Below are positions 13,994 through 22,374 of a stretch of 64,000 nt of DNA, piece after piece. Source of the DNA: Strongylocentrotus purpuratus (lineage: Eukaryota; Echinodermata; Echinoidea; Camarodonta; Strongylocentrotidae); assembly GCF_000002235.5 (NCBI RefSeq), contig NW_022145563.1, positions 912,001-976,000 of the forward strand, read 5' to 3'. A model generated the notes under the pieces. That model made no database searches. It saw nothing but the letters and a program-made list of their open reading frames with translations, and was not told where the DNA came from. The position numbers and the translations under genes were made by a program. Every line of letters begins with the position of its first letter. The first letter of the stretch is position 1.

Positions 13994-16900
13994 GGGGGGG
14001 GGGGATCTTCGAAATAGGGGTGCGCCTTATAGTTTAGTGATTTGCTTCCTAGTATTGCGATGATGTTTAGTTGTACGCTTTAAATTAAGACATGTTCATC
14101 ATTGAAAATGGTCATGGAAATTTACATTAACCTGCTCTGGAAAGTCATGGAAAGTCATGGAATTTTAAAAATGTGTAAGTGTACGAACCCTGTTATTACT
14201 ACCGGTATTATTTATAATTTAGCCTACATTATTATTTACATTTCAAATAAAAAACTTACCTGTACGTTGCTTCTTACTCTTAATAGTAAGGAAGGAAGAA
14301 TCGATGTCTGCCGTTTCGATTCCATTTTAATTCGACTGGCGTGGGATCTCGGAGATAAATTCACTCAGCTAGCTCAGCTCGGCTCACAACGCGCGCTTTT
14401 CTTGCGTAAGCTAGCTTGCCGGCCTGCGCTTGGCTCTGGCGCACTGGGCATATACTAGATAGCTCTGCCCCCGCGTGCGCAGCGCCGCAAGTCCATATTT
14501 TAATAGGGTTTTATTTTACGATCGTTTCAGAGACGTTTCATCTCATTTCTTTACGACCGTTTTCACAACCCCGCTATGAAAGCGTGTCTTCGTGAAGCTT
14601 GTGATAACAGAAATTTGAGATAGCGACTTGACCGAATATGATGTGATTTTTGTATTATTATTTTTTTTTTTTGGAGAGGCTTACAGCCGGCTACGATTGC
14701 CGTTACAGCCGGAAGAAATAGCCGGTTGCCGGCTATTAACAAGAACCCTGATATACAAAAAAAAACAATGCCTAATCGGTGACCATTGGTCCCCCATGAT
14801 CCTCTTTTTCCTATGTTAATTGAGAGCTGAGTTGATGAGATAGCCACCTGTCAGTGACCTTCCTGGGTGGTCTAATCCCCTAGCTAAACTGGAACAGATG
14901 GGCTATAAGAATGAAGATTCAAGAGTCTAATCTAGGGTTTTGATTCCTTGGTTCATTCTTAAATTTGGCTTTAGATATTTATCTTTAGATGTCCTGTTTC
15001 AAGAAGAAAATGGTAGCTATTTTTTAGGCCAAACCTCTTGCAGAACTCCTATTTTCTTACCTACTGTTTTCTTATGTAAAAGTTAAATCAGAGAAAAATG
15101 GGCAGAGGAGTGGAATCCTGCATGTCTCCAAAAAAATTCATAAAAATTATAAGAAATACTAACATTACTGAAATTGAGACAATTGAATACTAGAATTTGA
15201 AGTCATAAAGATTGATTATGATGGTGTTGTCCAAAGACGGGTTTAGTGACCCTATCATCTTCTCTAGGAATCGTCTCTCCTTATTAAACTATGTTGTAAT
15301 CCCTGTAATGATGTCAAAGGTCATGGGGCTTATTATGTATGCAAAAATAGCTTATAAACGCATTATCAATAGAACCGACGGATGGATTACTATCAAACTC
15401 ATGACATATGTATCTTGCAGAGCCAATAAACTGATTAGATTTTAGGGTCATGAGATCAAAGATCAAATGTATATGAAAAATAGCTTGTAATCACACTATT
15501 CTGAGAACTTGTTAATAGATTACAATCAATCTTGAATTTTAAAGCTTAAATCTGTTTTGGTTTGTAAAATCGCTCTATGGCAGAGGCAAGATCCATTTAT
15601 TCTTACCTACTCTTTATAACAGAAGCAGAAGCTTCCAAGCTGTGTGAAGTTCTATGTGAGGGTCTAGATGGCAGCACTTTCAAGATTCAGCTAGCCATCG
15701 TCAAGTCCCTTCATATCTTCTTGCAGAGGTGAGTGTTGAAAGTCGTCCATGAAAGCTACTTTCAAGTTCTTGCATCGAAGCTTAATTTGGAAGGGGGAAA
15801 AGTCATTGTGATTTTATTAAAGGGGGTGTAGCAAGACGAGACTATGTGTCTTTCCCGTGGTCTGACTCGGGGGCCAGTCGGTTATAATACGACTACGAAA
15901 CGACGCAACCGCGGTATTCACGTGCGTGTAACATACGCGAAACCGAAGCATGAGGAGAACTTTGGTCTGTTTCGCGAACGCTAGCACGCGCTGACCGTTA
16001 ATCAAGTCCATTCATTTCCGTGCAGTTGTCCAAAAGAAGTAATAGATGGTGTTAACCAGTATTTGCCATGCTACACCCCCTTTAACAGTTGTCCAGAAAA
16101 AAGTTGTAATTTGCCCTGTCTTCTTAAATTGCAGCCAAGAAGTGCTGAAAAATAATGTAAATTGGCTTGTGGATGTCATTCCAAATGAGTAAGACCAAGC
16201 AATTACAGGCTGATACCTCTAGCAGAATTATCATTCATTGATTGTTCATTCTGCATTGTTTATTATATAGTGCAGCAATTTGTTTTCCTTCTGCATGGTA
16301 TTATGGTTGAACTGTTATGAATATAGAATACCGAAGCTCTAACATCATATTCGCTCATCATCCAGGTTATTCGGACAATAGAGCCTGTGCATGAGGTTCA
16401 TCGCGAGGTGGAGCACTGTGGAGCAGGGCAAATAGTGTTTAGGGCTGGTGTTAGAACTATACGATTGTTTAGCACAAAATTGTTTGGAACCAGCAAACTT
16501 GACAACTTGGCCAGTACATGTATGTCACACTTCGGTACTCTATAGAGTCAAATGTACAGTCTGTACAGGGAATAATTTTCCTCAAATTTTTTGATTAGCA
16601 ATTTCAGGCGATGGATAAATATTTCAAATGAAATTCTGTACATTTCTATGGAAGAAAACTGCTACACAAAAGATATTTTGTATAGCAGTCATGCAAAAAT
16701 GCATAGCAACTTGCGATGCGATACCAGGAAAATTATTCCCTGCTGTATGAATGTTTGCAGTCCTTTTTTTTTTCTTTGGGGGATCAGGCTGTGAAATCGA
16801 TCAGAAAAGGTTATCATCTAGCATATAAGTATTTGTGTGTATTGCAAGGTTCTGGAATCATCAAAATGATAAGAAATTTGAAAGTCTTGGTAAAGTTACA

Positions 16901-17280
16901 AGCACTGTACACAGAAAGATGAATATGGGACTACACAAACATGTGGCGTAAAAATCTGTCCCGATTTTTACGATGTTACATGCCATAGTTAGAATATGAA
17001 GGCATTTAAAGAGCCATGCTTTTCAGGGAACATGGTTTATCTGATCCTTCTCTTTAACTAGTATTTTACTGTGAATATTATATGTTTTCTTGGTTATCTA
17101 GGATCTATCTGCTGCAGCTGGAAATCCTTACAGAAGATGGACTAGCCCGACTTTCATCCATTCTAGAAACATTTGTACCTGCCATTTACAAGATGTTAGG
17201 TATGTATTGTGTAGTTGCACTTCTTTCTTTTTACATGACTTTAAGTGAATTACTAGGAATGGAAATTGAAGTGAACTCTT

Positions 17281-17314
<34 letters not shown>

Positions 17315-19520
17315 TACCCTTCCGCATACATAGCTACATCACTCACTGTCGTGTATTGTGATATGTACAGTTATGTTTTTTTATATAATTTGCATTTGCT
17401 TTGTTGAGGTTTTGTTTATATTTATCATACTTCTTGTCTTGCATCATTTTATATGTTTCTTTTTTCATGTATAATTCTAGAATGTCAGGATTTGAATTCA
17501 ATAACTTACTTGGATTTGAATTTATTTACTTTTGATGTGCAGGTATTGTGAAGTATGCATCCATTAGGAAAGAATCACTGGCTATCCTGGAGTTCCTCAT
17601 GCCCAAATTGGCAGGTATGTTCCCATTATTTTACTGGTTCAGAGTTTTATATGTTTATTTTATGACTGGATAGGTACTGGGTATTATCATTTCAAAGAAG
17701 ACATGGATAACACTTGAACAATATCATTAAGATCATATAAGAATTGCCTAGAAATGCTACTTGTCAGAAAGTTCTTGTATTTAGAGTGAGAGATATTTAG
17801 ATTTGTCATTCACTAGAGCAGCATAACCAGATACGTATACTGACTACTAAGGAAACCCTGTAACAGGAACTACTGTAATATACTTCTGGCTATCCTGTGG
17901 CACAAATCCTATTTGTTCTATTTTGCGTTTTGAAGACAGACATTCATTCATGCTTTCATTTTTGGATTTTTAAATGTACACGATTCCTTTGTCATGATGT
18001 AATGTGTTCCCTAATATTTTGAAGCGCCTTGAGCATTTAATTAGAATGGAGAATGGCCCTTTATAAAACTCATGTATTATTATCATTATTATTAATAGTC
18101 AGGGGTATTTCTTACTTCCCTTGACTCCCTATTTTTCCCCCTCTCTTTTGGTGTAAATTATATAAATAAAAGTATACTGTAGGTCTTGGGACCGATTCAA
18201 TGTGGAATCAGTCCATGACTTCTGTTTGGAGTCAGAAGGGTGTTAACTCAAACACTCTTAAAGGTACTGTGTCCCTTTTGCAGCCAACCTCACATTCTGT
18301 AGAACTTTGCAGGAATTATGAATATGTCATGTATGTCTATCTGTGAAATTTAAACGTTAGCAGTGTCCTCATATTCAAATTATGCATGGAAACCAGTTTA
18401 CTTGCTAGACTTCACTGTCAGACACTATTGAGTGACTGACTGGCTTTTTTTTTCTTTGGTAATAACATACATGAAAAGAGTTGTAAAGGGTACATGAGCA
18501 TTTGTCTACATCAATAACCCACTTCTTGCGATGGCCAAGATTAAACTGATTGAATCTTTGCGCAGCATAAAACGTATGACCATTCGGTACAATTGTCTGA
18601 AAATCAAAACTATTACTTCTGGGCTCTATAGCCCTAAAGTCGATTTGACAACTAATAGTCATTATTTTCCCACTTGAAGACATTTTCAAACCCCACCTTT
18701 TTTAGGGAAGTTCTAAATTAGTATTATCTTTCAAATGCAGTTGGAATTTAACTTTTTCATTTTTTTGGCCTGCAAATGGGACATAGTACCTTTAAAGATA
18801 AACTCCAGTACTGGTAAAAAAAATAATAATAATTCTCACAGAATCAAACGAAACTTACACTTAATGTTCAAGATTACAAATAAATGACATGTGCCAAACA
18901 ATTTTGGAAGAAAATGTATACTGGCTGAGTAATGAGCATAGAAAGACAAGGAAATCAAGGTAGTACTAGCCCCGACACCATGTGTGTTGTCCCATATATA
19001 GCTTTCTATGTGAGTGCTTGTTACTTTACCAAGACTCTGTCAAATTGATTATGATTTTGATGACTCCGGAACTTTGCAGTGCACACCAATACTTGCATGC
19101 TACATGATCAACTGTTTCTGATCCTTTCCACACCTTTTCTTTCACAATGCAATCGCATTACCAGTACTAAAGTTTATCTTTAAGACAAAGTGAATACCTT
19201 CTAGCCCTGAACAGACTATGTAATGAAGGTATGCAATCTAGTTTATGTCGTAATGCTATTCACATTGTTTTTTGCGATTCCCAGAATCCACTCGACTATC
19301 AGTACTAACTTCCCAGCAGTCCAAGCAACTCCAGGAAGGTCTGTCAAAGGTCACATCCGACGCAGACCCAGCAGTCCGAGAGAGGGCAGCAAACCTCAAG
19401 AAACTCATCAAGGAGAACTTTGTCTTTGAAGAGGAGGAGGAGGAGGAGGAGGAGGAGGATGATGATGAGGGAGAGAGTGGAGAAGAAGGAGGGGAGGATG
19501 ATGGGATGACCGCTGAGTGA
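176..19520 (+). CDS. ECPAS: ECM29/ECPAS proteasome adaptor and scaffold, C-terminal part (16 exons)
   Basis: Spliced gene whose 5' part lies outside the window. ECM29 is a long HEAT-repeat protein that binds the 26S proteasome, links core and regulatory particles, and tethers proteasomes to motors and endosomes. Joining exons 176-294, 1078-1240, 3398-3457, 4190-4279, 5206-5272, 6738-6829, 7409-7475, 8499-8675, 9254-9465, 10063-10106, 10901-11093, 11800-11929, 15623-15728, 17102-17199, 17543-17614 and 19285-19520 gives 1926 nt in one open frame: 641 residues, then TGA. Every junction is AG/GT and phase-compatible. Family signatures include [53 protein letters not shown] and LQGRTWDGK, in the same order as human ECM29 (about 1845 residues). 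An acidic C-terminal tail is the main departure from the vertebrate protein. Assignment rests on remembered family sequence, not a search. Confidence 0.95.
414..704 (-). mobile_element. non-LTR retrotransposon ORF2 C-terminal fragment
   Basis: A 96-codon open frame reads ...[19 protein letters not shown]... followed by a basic [15 protein letters not shown] block and [11 protein letters not shown]. This RWAGHVAR...GRPxxRWxDD...W...A.DR pattern is the well-known C-terminal end of reverse-transcriptase ORFs in RTE- or CR1-type non-LTR elements. Reverse-transcriptase and endonuclease domains are missing, so it is a 5'-truncated copy in an ECM29 intron, antisense to the gene. The clade is uncertain. 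Confidence 0.8.
1078..1240 (+). CDS. ECPAS: ECM29 exon
   Basis: Acceptor AATACAG|T, donor AAAAG|GTCAGT. The first base completes a Ser codon, and the exon ends in phase 0. Encodes [20 protein letters not shown] and then a segment containing [18 protein letters not shown], a close match to the family HEAT repeat. A foldback element begins only 14 nt after its donor. Confidence 0.92.
1254..1870. mobile_element. 617-bp MITE with ~140-bp terminal inverted repeats
   Basis: The left end AGTGTGAGTTCAAAAAAAG... (to about 1395) is mirrored by ...TTTTTTTTGACTCACACT at 1735-1870, including the inner block CATCTTATGAAAGAGTGTTT and its complement. The interior holds a short GTGTGT run. No transposase remnant is seen, so this is a non-autonomous DNA element in the intron after exon 1078-1240. 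Confidence 0.8.
2216..2493. mobile_element. 278-bp foldback element
   Basis: The left arm TGGTGTTTCAGAAAAGCTAAGATCG..., ending in a GCAAACAGTGGCAT-type block, is mirrored by the right arm at 2404-2493, which ends ...CGATCTTAGTCTTTGTGAAACACCA. Arms are about 90 nt with few mismatches; the loop is about 95 nt. Non-coding intronic element. Confidence 0.8.
2835..2985. repeat. dispersed repeat with 'GACCACCTGTCTACAA' motifs
   Basis: AAAGACCACCTGTCTACAA occurs at 2834 and 2922, followed by a 'TTTCCCTTGGGTGGTCGCTATAGACAGGTTTGA' type ending. A related, more diverged copy in reverse orientation lies at 11135-11385 in another ECM29 intron. Probably the end of a non-autonomous DNA transposon. Confidence 0.6.
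3398..3457 (+). CDS. ECPAS: ECM29 exon (20 codons)
   Basis: Acceptor TTCATTGTAG|C, donor AATG|GTGAGT. Exactly 60 nt in phase 0, encoding [20 protein letters not shown]. The KSSPMMETI core is a hallmark of the family. Confidence 0.92.
3654..4025. repeat. dispersed ~370-bp repeat, also present at 46650 and 50762
   Basis: The block running from GTGTTATCAGTGTCTGTGAT to ACCGGATCCCTTTAAA reappears at about 46670-47015 and 50785-51121, with nearly the same order of motifs (TTCAAAATGATCAAGAAGTG, GACAGGCGATCGGCTTGTAA, TATAATTATCATTGCAGCAT). The short open frame within it is not conserved among copies. Probably a MITE with a TTTAAA end. Confidence 0.75.
4190..4279 (+). CDS. ECPAS: ECM29 exon (30 codons)
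   Basis: Acceptor TCTTTTCAG|T after a strong pyrimidine tract, donor CAAG|GTAAGG. Phase 0 at both ends. Encodes [20 protein letters not shown] followed by [10 protein letters not shown], matching the family 'CLQYLD...LIRSGVGLGTK' HEAT repeat. Confidence 0.92.
5206..5272 (+). CDS. ECPAS: ECM29 exon
   Basis: Acceptor TTAATTCCAG|G, donor GCAG|GTCAGT. Starts in phase 0 and leaves one base. Encodes [26 protein letters not shown] is conserved to human. A run of C at 5126-5136 lies in the preceding intron. Confidence 0.92.
5793..5937. mobile_element. short foldback element, CAGGGACCCATTTCACAAA family
   Basis: Starts CAGGGACCCATTTCACAAAGC and ends ...ACAAGTTTTGTAAAGTGG, with internal complementary TGACAAATGACA and TGTCATTTGTCA blocks. 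A second member lies at 24803-24953 (GGGCCTTGTTTCACAAAAC... AAACAGGGCCC). About 150 bp, non-coding. Confidence 0.6.
6410..6712 (-). mobile_element. tRNA-derived SINE, full length
   Basis: On the - strand a tRNA-like head (about 6712-6625) has an A-box-like TGGTCCAGTGGA and a B-box-like GGTTCAAGTCC. A core then follows with GGCACTAATGTCC and the complement of ACCTGGGTCGAGTGTGGCAA. The tail contains the complement of CTTGTATAGCTC. Headless copies occur at 20205-20412 and 32047-32222, and a degenerate one at 38365-38592. The tRNA part does not fold into a normal functional tRNA. Confidence 0.75.
6738..6829 (+). CDS. ECPAS: ECM29 exon
   Basis: Acceptor CTTCTAG|G, donor TAAG|GTATGT. Two bases complete a Gly codon; ends in phase 0. 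Encodes [20 protein letters not shown] and [10 protein letters not shown], aligned with the human KLMSALLSGLTDR segment. The SINE above ends only 26 bp before it. Confidence 0.92.
7409..7475 (+). CDS. ECPAS: ECM29 exon
   Basis: Acceptor GAAATACAG|G, donor GATG|GTAAGT. Starts in phase 0 and leaves one G. Encodes [22 protein letters not shown], matching the STEKLLQKLNGWYMEKE region of human ECM29. It is directly upstream of the array of broken copies of the next exon. Confidence 0.9.
7787..8480 (+). pseudogene. array of four broken copies of ECM29 exon 8499-8675
   Basis: Copies begin at about 7787 (most decayed), 7929, 8115 and 8298, spaced about 140, 186, 183 and 201 nt. Each repeats an acceptor-like end (CTACAG, GTTCCAG, GCTATAG), the exon's 5' half (ATGGGGACCTCCATGAAGC... 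CCTGAAGAAACAT type) and about 100 nt of shared intronic sequence ending in a fresh acceptor. In the gene's frame each copy hits a stop or frameshift (for example ACCCTAA near 7963 and a TGA near 8129), so none can replace the intact exon. Confidence 0.85.
8499..8675 (+). CDS. ECPAS: ECM29 exon (intact member of the exon array)
   Basis: Acceptor GCTGTAG|A, donor CCAG|GTAATG. The first two bases complete an Asp codon; one base is left at the end. Encodes [20 protein letters not shown], then [19 protein letters not shown] and a divergent [28 protein letters not shown] and the VW element are conserved in the family. Only this copy keeps the frame and extends to the 3' half of the exon. Confidence 0.92.
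9254..9465 (+). CDS. ECPAS: ECM29 exon
   Basis: Acceptor AATTCTCAG|G, donor AAAG|GTAGGA. Two bases complete a Gly codon; ends in phase 0. Encodes [20 protein letters not shown] and a second HEAT pair ending [18 protein letters not shown]. This is the longest internal exon here and among the best conserved. Confidence 0.93.
9715..9965 (-). mobile_element. tRNA-derived SINE with (ATT)n tail
   Basis: On the - strand the head (9965 to about 9885) reads CCGGGCATGGTGGCTCAGTG with A-box TGGCTCAGTGG and B-box GGTTCGAACCC, and a CAT triplet at the anticodon position. The body continues to a TATT/ATT-repeat tail at 9715-9733. The head is tRNA-like but lacks a matched acceptor stem and runs into SINE body, so it is not a working tRNA gene. 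It lies in an ECM29 intron. Confidence 0.8.
10063..10106 (+). CDS. ECPAS: ECM29 exon (44 nt)
   Basis: Acceptor TTACTTTCAG|G, donor GCAA|GTAAGT. Encodes [14 protein letters not shown] plus two bases of Lys; corresponds to the human EELLKAI segment. Confidence 0.9.
10901..11093 (+). CDS. ECPAS: ECM29 exon
   Basis: Acceptor CAATGACAG|G, donor CAAA|GTGAGT. The first base completes Lys; ends in phase 0. Encodes [20 protein letters not shown], then [20 protein letters not shown] and [24 protein letters not shown]. The order and DRF motif match the family. Confidence 0.92.
11135..11385. repeat. dispersed repeat interrupted by a GAT/GAC microsatellite
   Basis: GTGAAACCTGTATA at 11142 and the end AGGTGGTTGCTAAAGCAGGTTT at about 11361-11382 enclose 'AAAAAGGCCACTCAAGGGAGAC', related to the repeat at 2835-2985. 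Inside, 11157-11222 is an imperfect (GAT/GAC/GGC)n tract. Confidence 0.6.
11800..11929 (+). CDS. ECPAS: ECM29 exon
   Basis: Acceptor TTGTTTCAG|G, donor CAAG|GTAAAG. Phase 0 at start, one base left over. Encodes an acidic linker [20 protein letters not shown], then [20 protein letters not shown]. The acidic linker followed by LGxAWP is shared with human ECM29, where the linker is also charged. Confidence 0.9.
12557..14192. mobile_element. nested CAGGGTTCGTACG-ended element with GGAAAGTCAGGGAATT repeats
   Basis: Left terminus CAGGGTTCGTACGG, right terminus GTGTACGAACCCTG at 14179-14192, flanked on both sides by TTATTA. Near each end the motif GGAAAGTCAGGGAATT or GGAAAGTCATGGAATT is repeated (12580-12680 and 14110-14165). 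A tract of T followed by G lies at 13959-14004. Non-autonomous; hAT-like by its ends. Confidence 0.65.
13612..13935. mobile_element. foldback element inside the nested insertion
   Basis: The left arm (TCTGTCATCTTTAGTTTTAA, AACAACATTGTTACT, GATCTGATGTTAACAAAAAG) is mirrored by the right arm (CTTTTTGTTAACCAGATCAG, AGTAACAATGTTG, TTAAACTAAAGATGACAGA). Arms are about 140 nt; the loop holds a T run near 13772. This makes a third nested layer. Confidence 0.75.
15623..15728 (+). CDS. ECPAS: ECM29 exon
   Basis: Acceptor TTTATAACAG|A, donor AGAG|GTGAGT. Two bases complete Glu; leaves two bases. Encodes [20 protein letters not shown] and [14 protein letters not shown], matching the STWKVQLGVLQSM region of the human protein. 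The preceding intron (3.7 kb) carries the nested transposons. Confidence 0.9.
15821..16081. mobile_element. 261-bp MITE with TTAA target duplication
   Basis: TTAA (15817-15820), then AGGGGGTGTAGCA..., ending ...TGCTACACCCCCT and TTAA (16082-16085). The 13-bp inverted ends are identical. TTAA targets are typical of piggyBac-superfamily elements. CpG-rich interior; no coding capacity. Confidence 0.8.
16786..16925. repeat. fragment of the AGGTAAAGACCAGT MITE family
   Basis: AAATCGATCAGAAAAGGTT, TCTGGAATCATCAAAATGAT and AAGTTACAAGCACTGTACAC occur in the same order as in the full-length copies at 31261-31626 and 54831-55196. The ends are missing. Confidence 0.7.
17102..17199 (+). CDS. ECPAS: ECM29 exon
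   Basis: Acceptor GGTTATCTAG|G, donor TTAG|GTATGT. Encodes [20 protein letters not shown] and [12 protein letters not shown]. It corresponds to the region before the last HEAT repeats, where sequence conservation to vertebrates is weak, but phase and reading frame fit exactly. Confidence 0.88.
17543..17614 (+). CDS. ECPAS: ECM29 exon
   Basis: Acceptor GATGTGCAG|G, donor GCAG|GTATGT. 72 nt, encoding [23 protein letters not shown]; helix-rich, matching the 'YSSVRTEALSVIELLLKKL' position of the human protein. Confidence 0.88.
18262..18791. mobile_element. 530-bp MITE with TTAA target duplication
   Basis: TTAA (18258-18261) then AGGTACTGTGTCCC...; right end ...GGGACATAGTACCT then TTAA (18792-18795). 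One mismatch between the ends. It sits in the last ECM29 intron and shares its right TTAA with the next element. Confidence 0.8.
18796..19179. mobile_element. 384-bp MITE abutting the previous one at a shared TTAA
   Basis: Starts AGATAAACTCCAGTACTGGTA and ends TACCAGTACTAAAGTTTATCT; TTAA on the left (18792-18795, shared) and right (19180-19183). A related partial copy (TTAAAGATAAACAGAATC..., TGTTCAAGATTACAAATAAATGAC) lies at about 8895-9010 in an earlier intron. Confidence 0.8.
19285..19520 (+). CDS. ECPAS: ECM29 terminal exon with acidic tail
   Basis: Acceptor GATTCCCAG|A. Two bases complete Glu, then 77 codons and TGA at 19518-19520. Encodes [20 protein letters not shown], a helix ending [11 protein letters not shown], then a run of Glu/Asp (GAG-GAG-GAT repeats, 19430-19500) ending GMTAE. 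Human ECM29 stops shortly after the equivalent LKK helix, so the ~30-residue acidic extension looks lineage-specific. Confidence 0.9.
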
Positions 19521-20204
19521 GAGTTGCTCAAGATTTCTTCTCGAGGATGGAAAGCGCTGTACCACTGACAAGAAAATGGATGATCAGCGGATGCAGAATG
19601 TGAGATGGGAGAACGTGAAGTGATGCAAAGTACCTCCAGATGATAGGCAAGTGTGGAAGTCTAGACAGGGGTTTGAACTTGAGTTCAACTTTCAGGTTAG
19701 ACTTTTAAGTGGAGGCAGAGAGAATGCAAAGGAGGCAAAGAAGTTGCCAGGTACGGAAACTTCTGACATGAAAGATGCGATAGGAGGTAAAGGTTGATTA
19801 ATCTTTACAAGAGATAGAAGGATTAGAGAGTGGATGGGGAAGGCAGAAGCAGAGGGAACAAAAGAGAAATGGCCGAGAGAAAAGATAGAGAAAGGCCCTT
19901 CACAAACGAGAGAGAGAGGGACAAAAATAGCTATGAGAAAGAAAACTATCGTCGGGCCAAATTGGGGTAGTATGTTGAGTGAAGTATATGATGTTGCCAA
20001 TAATGGCATTATTTTAAGAACAAGCAAAACCTTAGTGGTCTCCTTAGCTATTTCAAATATTTGGTTTGGAATGTTCTTGTTATATTATTTATCTTATTCA
20101 AGTATTTACCATCTTGAAAGTCTGTATCAAAATATCTAATATTACTTCTAAGAGAAATCCAAATGGTGAAATGTTTATTTTAGTTTAAATGCCCCAAATC
20201 AGTA

Positions 20205-20412
20205 ATAATAATAATAATATTGGATTCTTATATAGCGCACGTATCGACCTTGCAAGGTCCTCAAGGCGCTCCAACATTACCCGGCTATGCTAGGCTGCCG
20301 ATTTCGACGCTCACAGCATTTTAAGGAATTCCTTCCTACTGGTACCCATTTAACACCTGGGTGGAGAGTGGCAAATGTAGATCAATGTCTTGCCAAAGGA
20401 CATTAGTGCCAT
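20205..20412. mobile_element. SINE fragment (same family as 6410-6712)
   Basis: (AAT)n, then TTATATAGCGCACGT, ACCTGGGTGGAGAGTGGCAA and CTTGCCAAAGGACATTAGTGCC; the tRNA-like head is missing. Confidence 0.75.
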
Positions 20413-20880
20413 CAGTAGTTATTCATGATCACCACCAAAGCCAATTATACACATAGATTGGCCACCTTGGTCGCAGTTGGACCATTCTTTGTTGTGTGCT
20501 TATGTAACAGAGCACCTAGCACCTTATGGTGTCAACCTACAGCAAACTATGTTTAACATGTCTGTGATCTCTGATAAGCATCAAAGTCTTACAAAGATAC
20601 CCTCTGATGAAAGAACGTCATTATTATAGGAGGGAAATTGAGCATGGAAGAGTAGGGCTTTTACTAAATGGTCGGGTAAGTGTATTGTTAGCGCCAGATT
20701 TTGCGTAAGATGTCTTCAGGTGTGTTTTTGGGGGGGCAAAACTTGAAAATGTGTCATCTCTGGGTAAATTTTCAAATATTATGGTTTTAGTTTAATATTC
20801 AGGTTGAGATTCGAAGCATGAAGTCGCCTTCAAACACGAAGGTAAACATTTGCGTTTTTTGTTTTTAACATGCAATGAAT

Positions 20881-21157
20881 GGCAACTCACTGTGAACATG
20901 ACGGACAAAGAAAGAGGACAAAATATACAGTTCCTCATTCTGTCCTCAACAATTGCTGTGGTAGACAAAGGAACATCCCTTCACTGCTATTATGTACAAA
21001 TGTGTAGAACAGGTGTCACATGCATATTCACCTGTTCTACACATTTTTACATAATAGAAGGGATGTTCCTTTGTCTACCACAGCAATTGTTGAGGATAGA
21101 ATGAGGAACTGTATATTTTGTCCGCTTTCTTTGTCCGTCATGTTCATAGTGACTGCC
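20881..21157. mobile_element. foldback hairpin 1 (277 bp)
   Basis: Arms of about 130 nt: GAACATGACGGACAAAG, CAACAATTGCTGTGGTAGAC and GTAGAACAGGTG on the left are mirrored on the right with few mismatches; the loop is about 13 nt. If within the mRNA it would form a long double-stranded stem. A second copy lies at 22375-22627. Confidence 0.85.
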
Positions 21158-22374
21158 TGCATGGAAGAAATCAATAACAAAAAACTGCTGCAGTTCACCG
21201 CATCATAACTAGGCTTGAGAACGGAAAAGTAAAGGCAAGAGTTGTTGATTTATACCTCACATATAATTTTAGGAACAGAATAGACCCCAATTTTTGTGAT
21301 GTAACCAAATTTAATGCATACATCTTTGTGTCCTATTAAGAAAACGAGTATCTAAATACTGTAGTCAGAATGGCTTGCCCTACAACAAGTAATTACATGA
21401 TGACAATGGTCTAGTAAAATAAATTCAAAATTCATATTGGCCTAGATTCTAGGACAATTACCCCTAGGAAATATTTGGAATGGGCAATTTTGGTGTTAAA
21501 TGAAGATGTGGGGGGGGGGGCACTGAGCCCTAATCTCCTGGGAGAGGCTGTTCTGATTAATTTGTCAAGGGCAGCCTCAAGCTCTCCCATGTTAAGAAGG
21601 ACAGAGGCAGTGCTACTTGTGGCTCAGTACACCCCACATTTTCATGTACCCTCAAAAATGTGAAAATGTGGAGGGCACTCATTCTAGAATCAAGGCCTAC
21701 ATGAATTTGGTGTGAGGTGTAAATTGATAACTTTTAGACTTCAAACCAGTTGAGGAACAGAAACCCTGAAATGTAGGAAATTTACCTGGAGATGTTTTAC
21801 AAGTTTTGCCCTGAAATAACCCACTCGAAGACACCATACACAACATTTGTCGCCAATTTCATGTACCTCCCGACTGCTTATTAGAAAATGAATGTAGTTT
21901 GCTGCAAGTTTGACATAATAGGATGGGGGATGTTAAGCACACAAAAAAGAATGCGATCACAGTACTGATAAGGAGTATATGTATATACGATATGTTGAAT
22001 TTATTAAAAATCTCCTCCTCAAATCTAGTACGGTCTGTTAAATTCATGTTGCATTAACCTCCAATCAGTTCCATGGTATCCAACGTGCTATTTCAGGGCA
22101 AACTTGAGATATCTCCCTTTCAAGATAACTTCCCAATAGGGACTTATAGATTTGCGTGGACTGATACGTGTGACGTCCATTTAAGGCAATGCATTACAAG
22201 GACATTGATCGTAGCATAGACCTATTGTCTTCGTGCGAATCTAAAAGTCCCTAATGTCGGGGTCTCCGTTCCTCAAGTACAAATTTCAAGCATGAGAATG
22301 AAGACTAAAACTTGAAAAGTTGTTAATTTACATCTCACACAAAGTTCTAAAACAGTTATTGTTCTTCTGGCACT

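Larger units (their letters stand above)
12025..14750. mobile_element. 2.7-kb CAGGGTTCTTGTTAAT-ended element (hAT-like), outer shell
   Basis: The left end CAGGGTTCTTGTTAAT at 12025-12040 is mirrored by ATTAACAAGAACCCTG at 14735-14750. The flanks share ATATA, which is weak as a target duplication because the site is AT-rich. CAGGG ends are typical of hAT elements. No transposase frame is visible; repeats of GCGCGTAGCGCAC and TGTGCGCGAAGCGCAC lie near the left end. It contains a second CAGGG-ended element (12557-14192). Confidence 0.65.
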
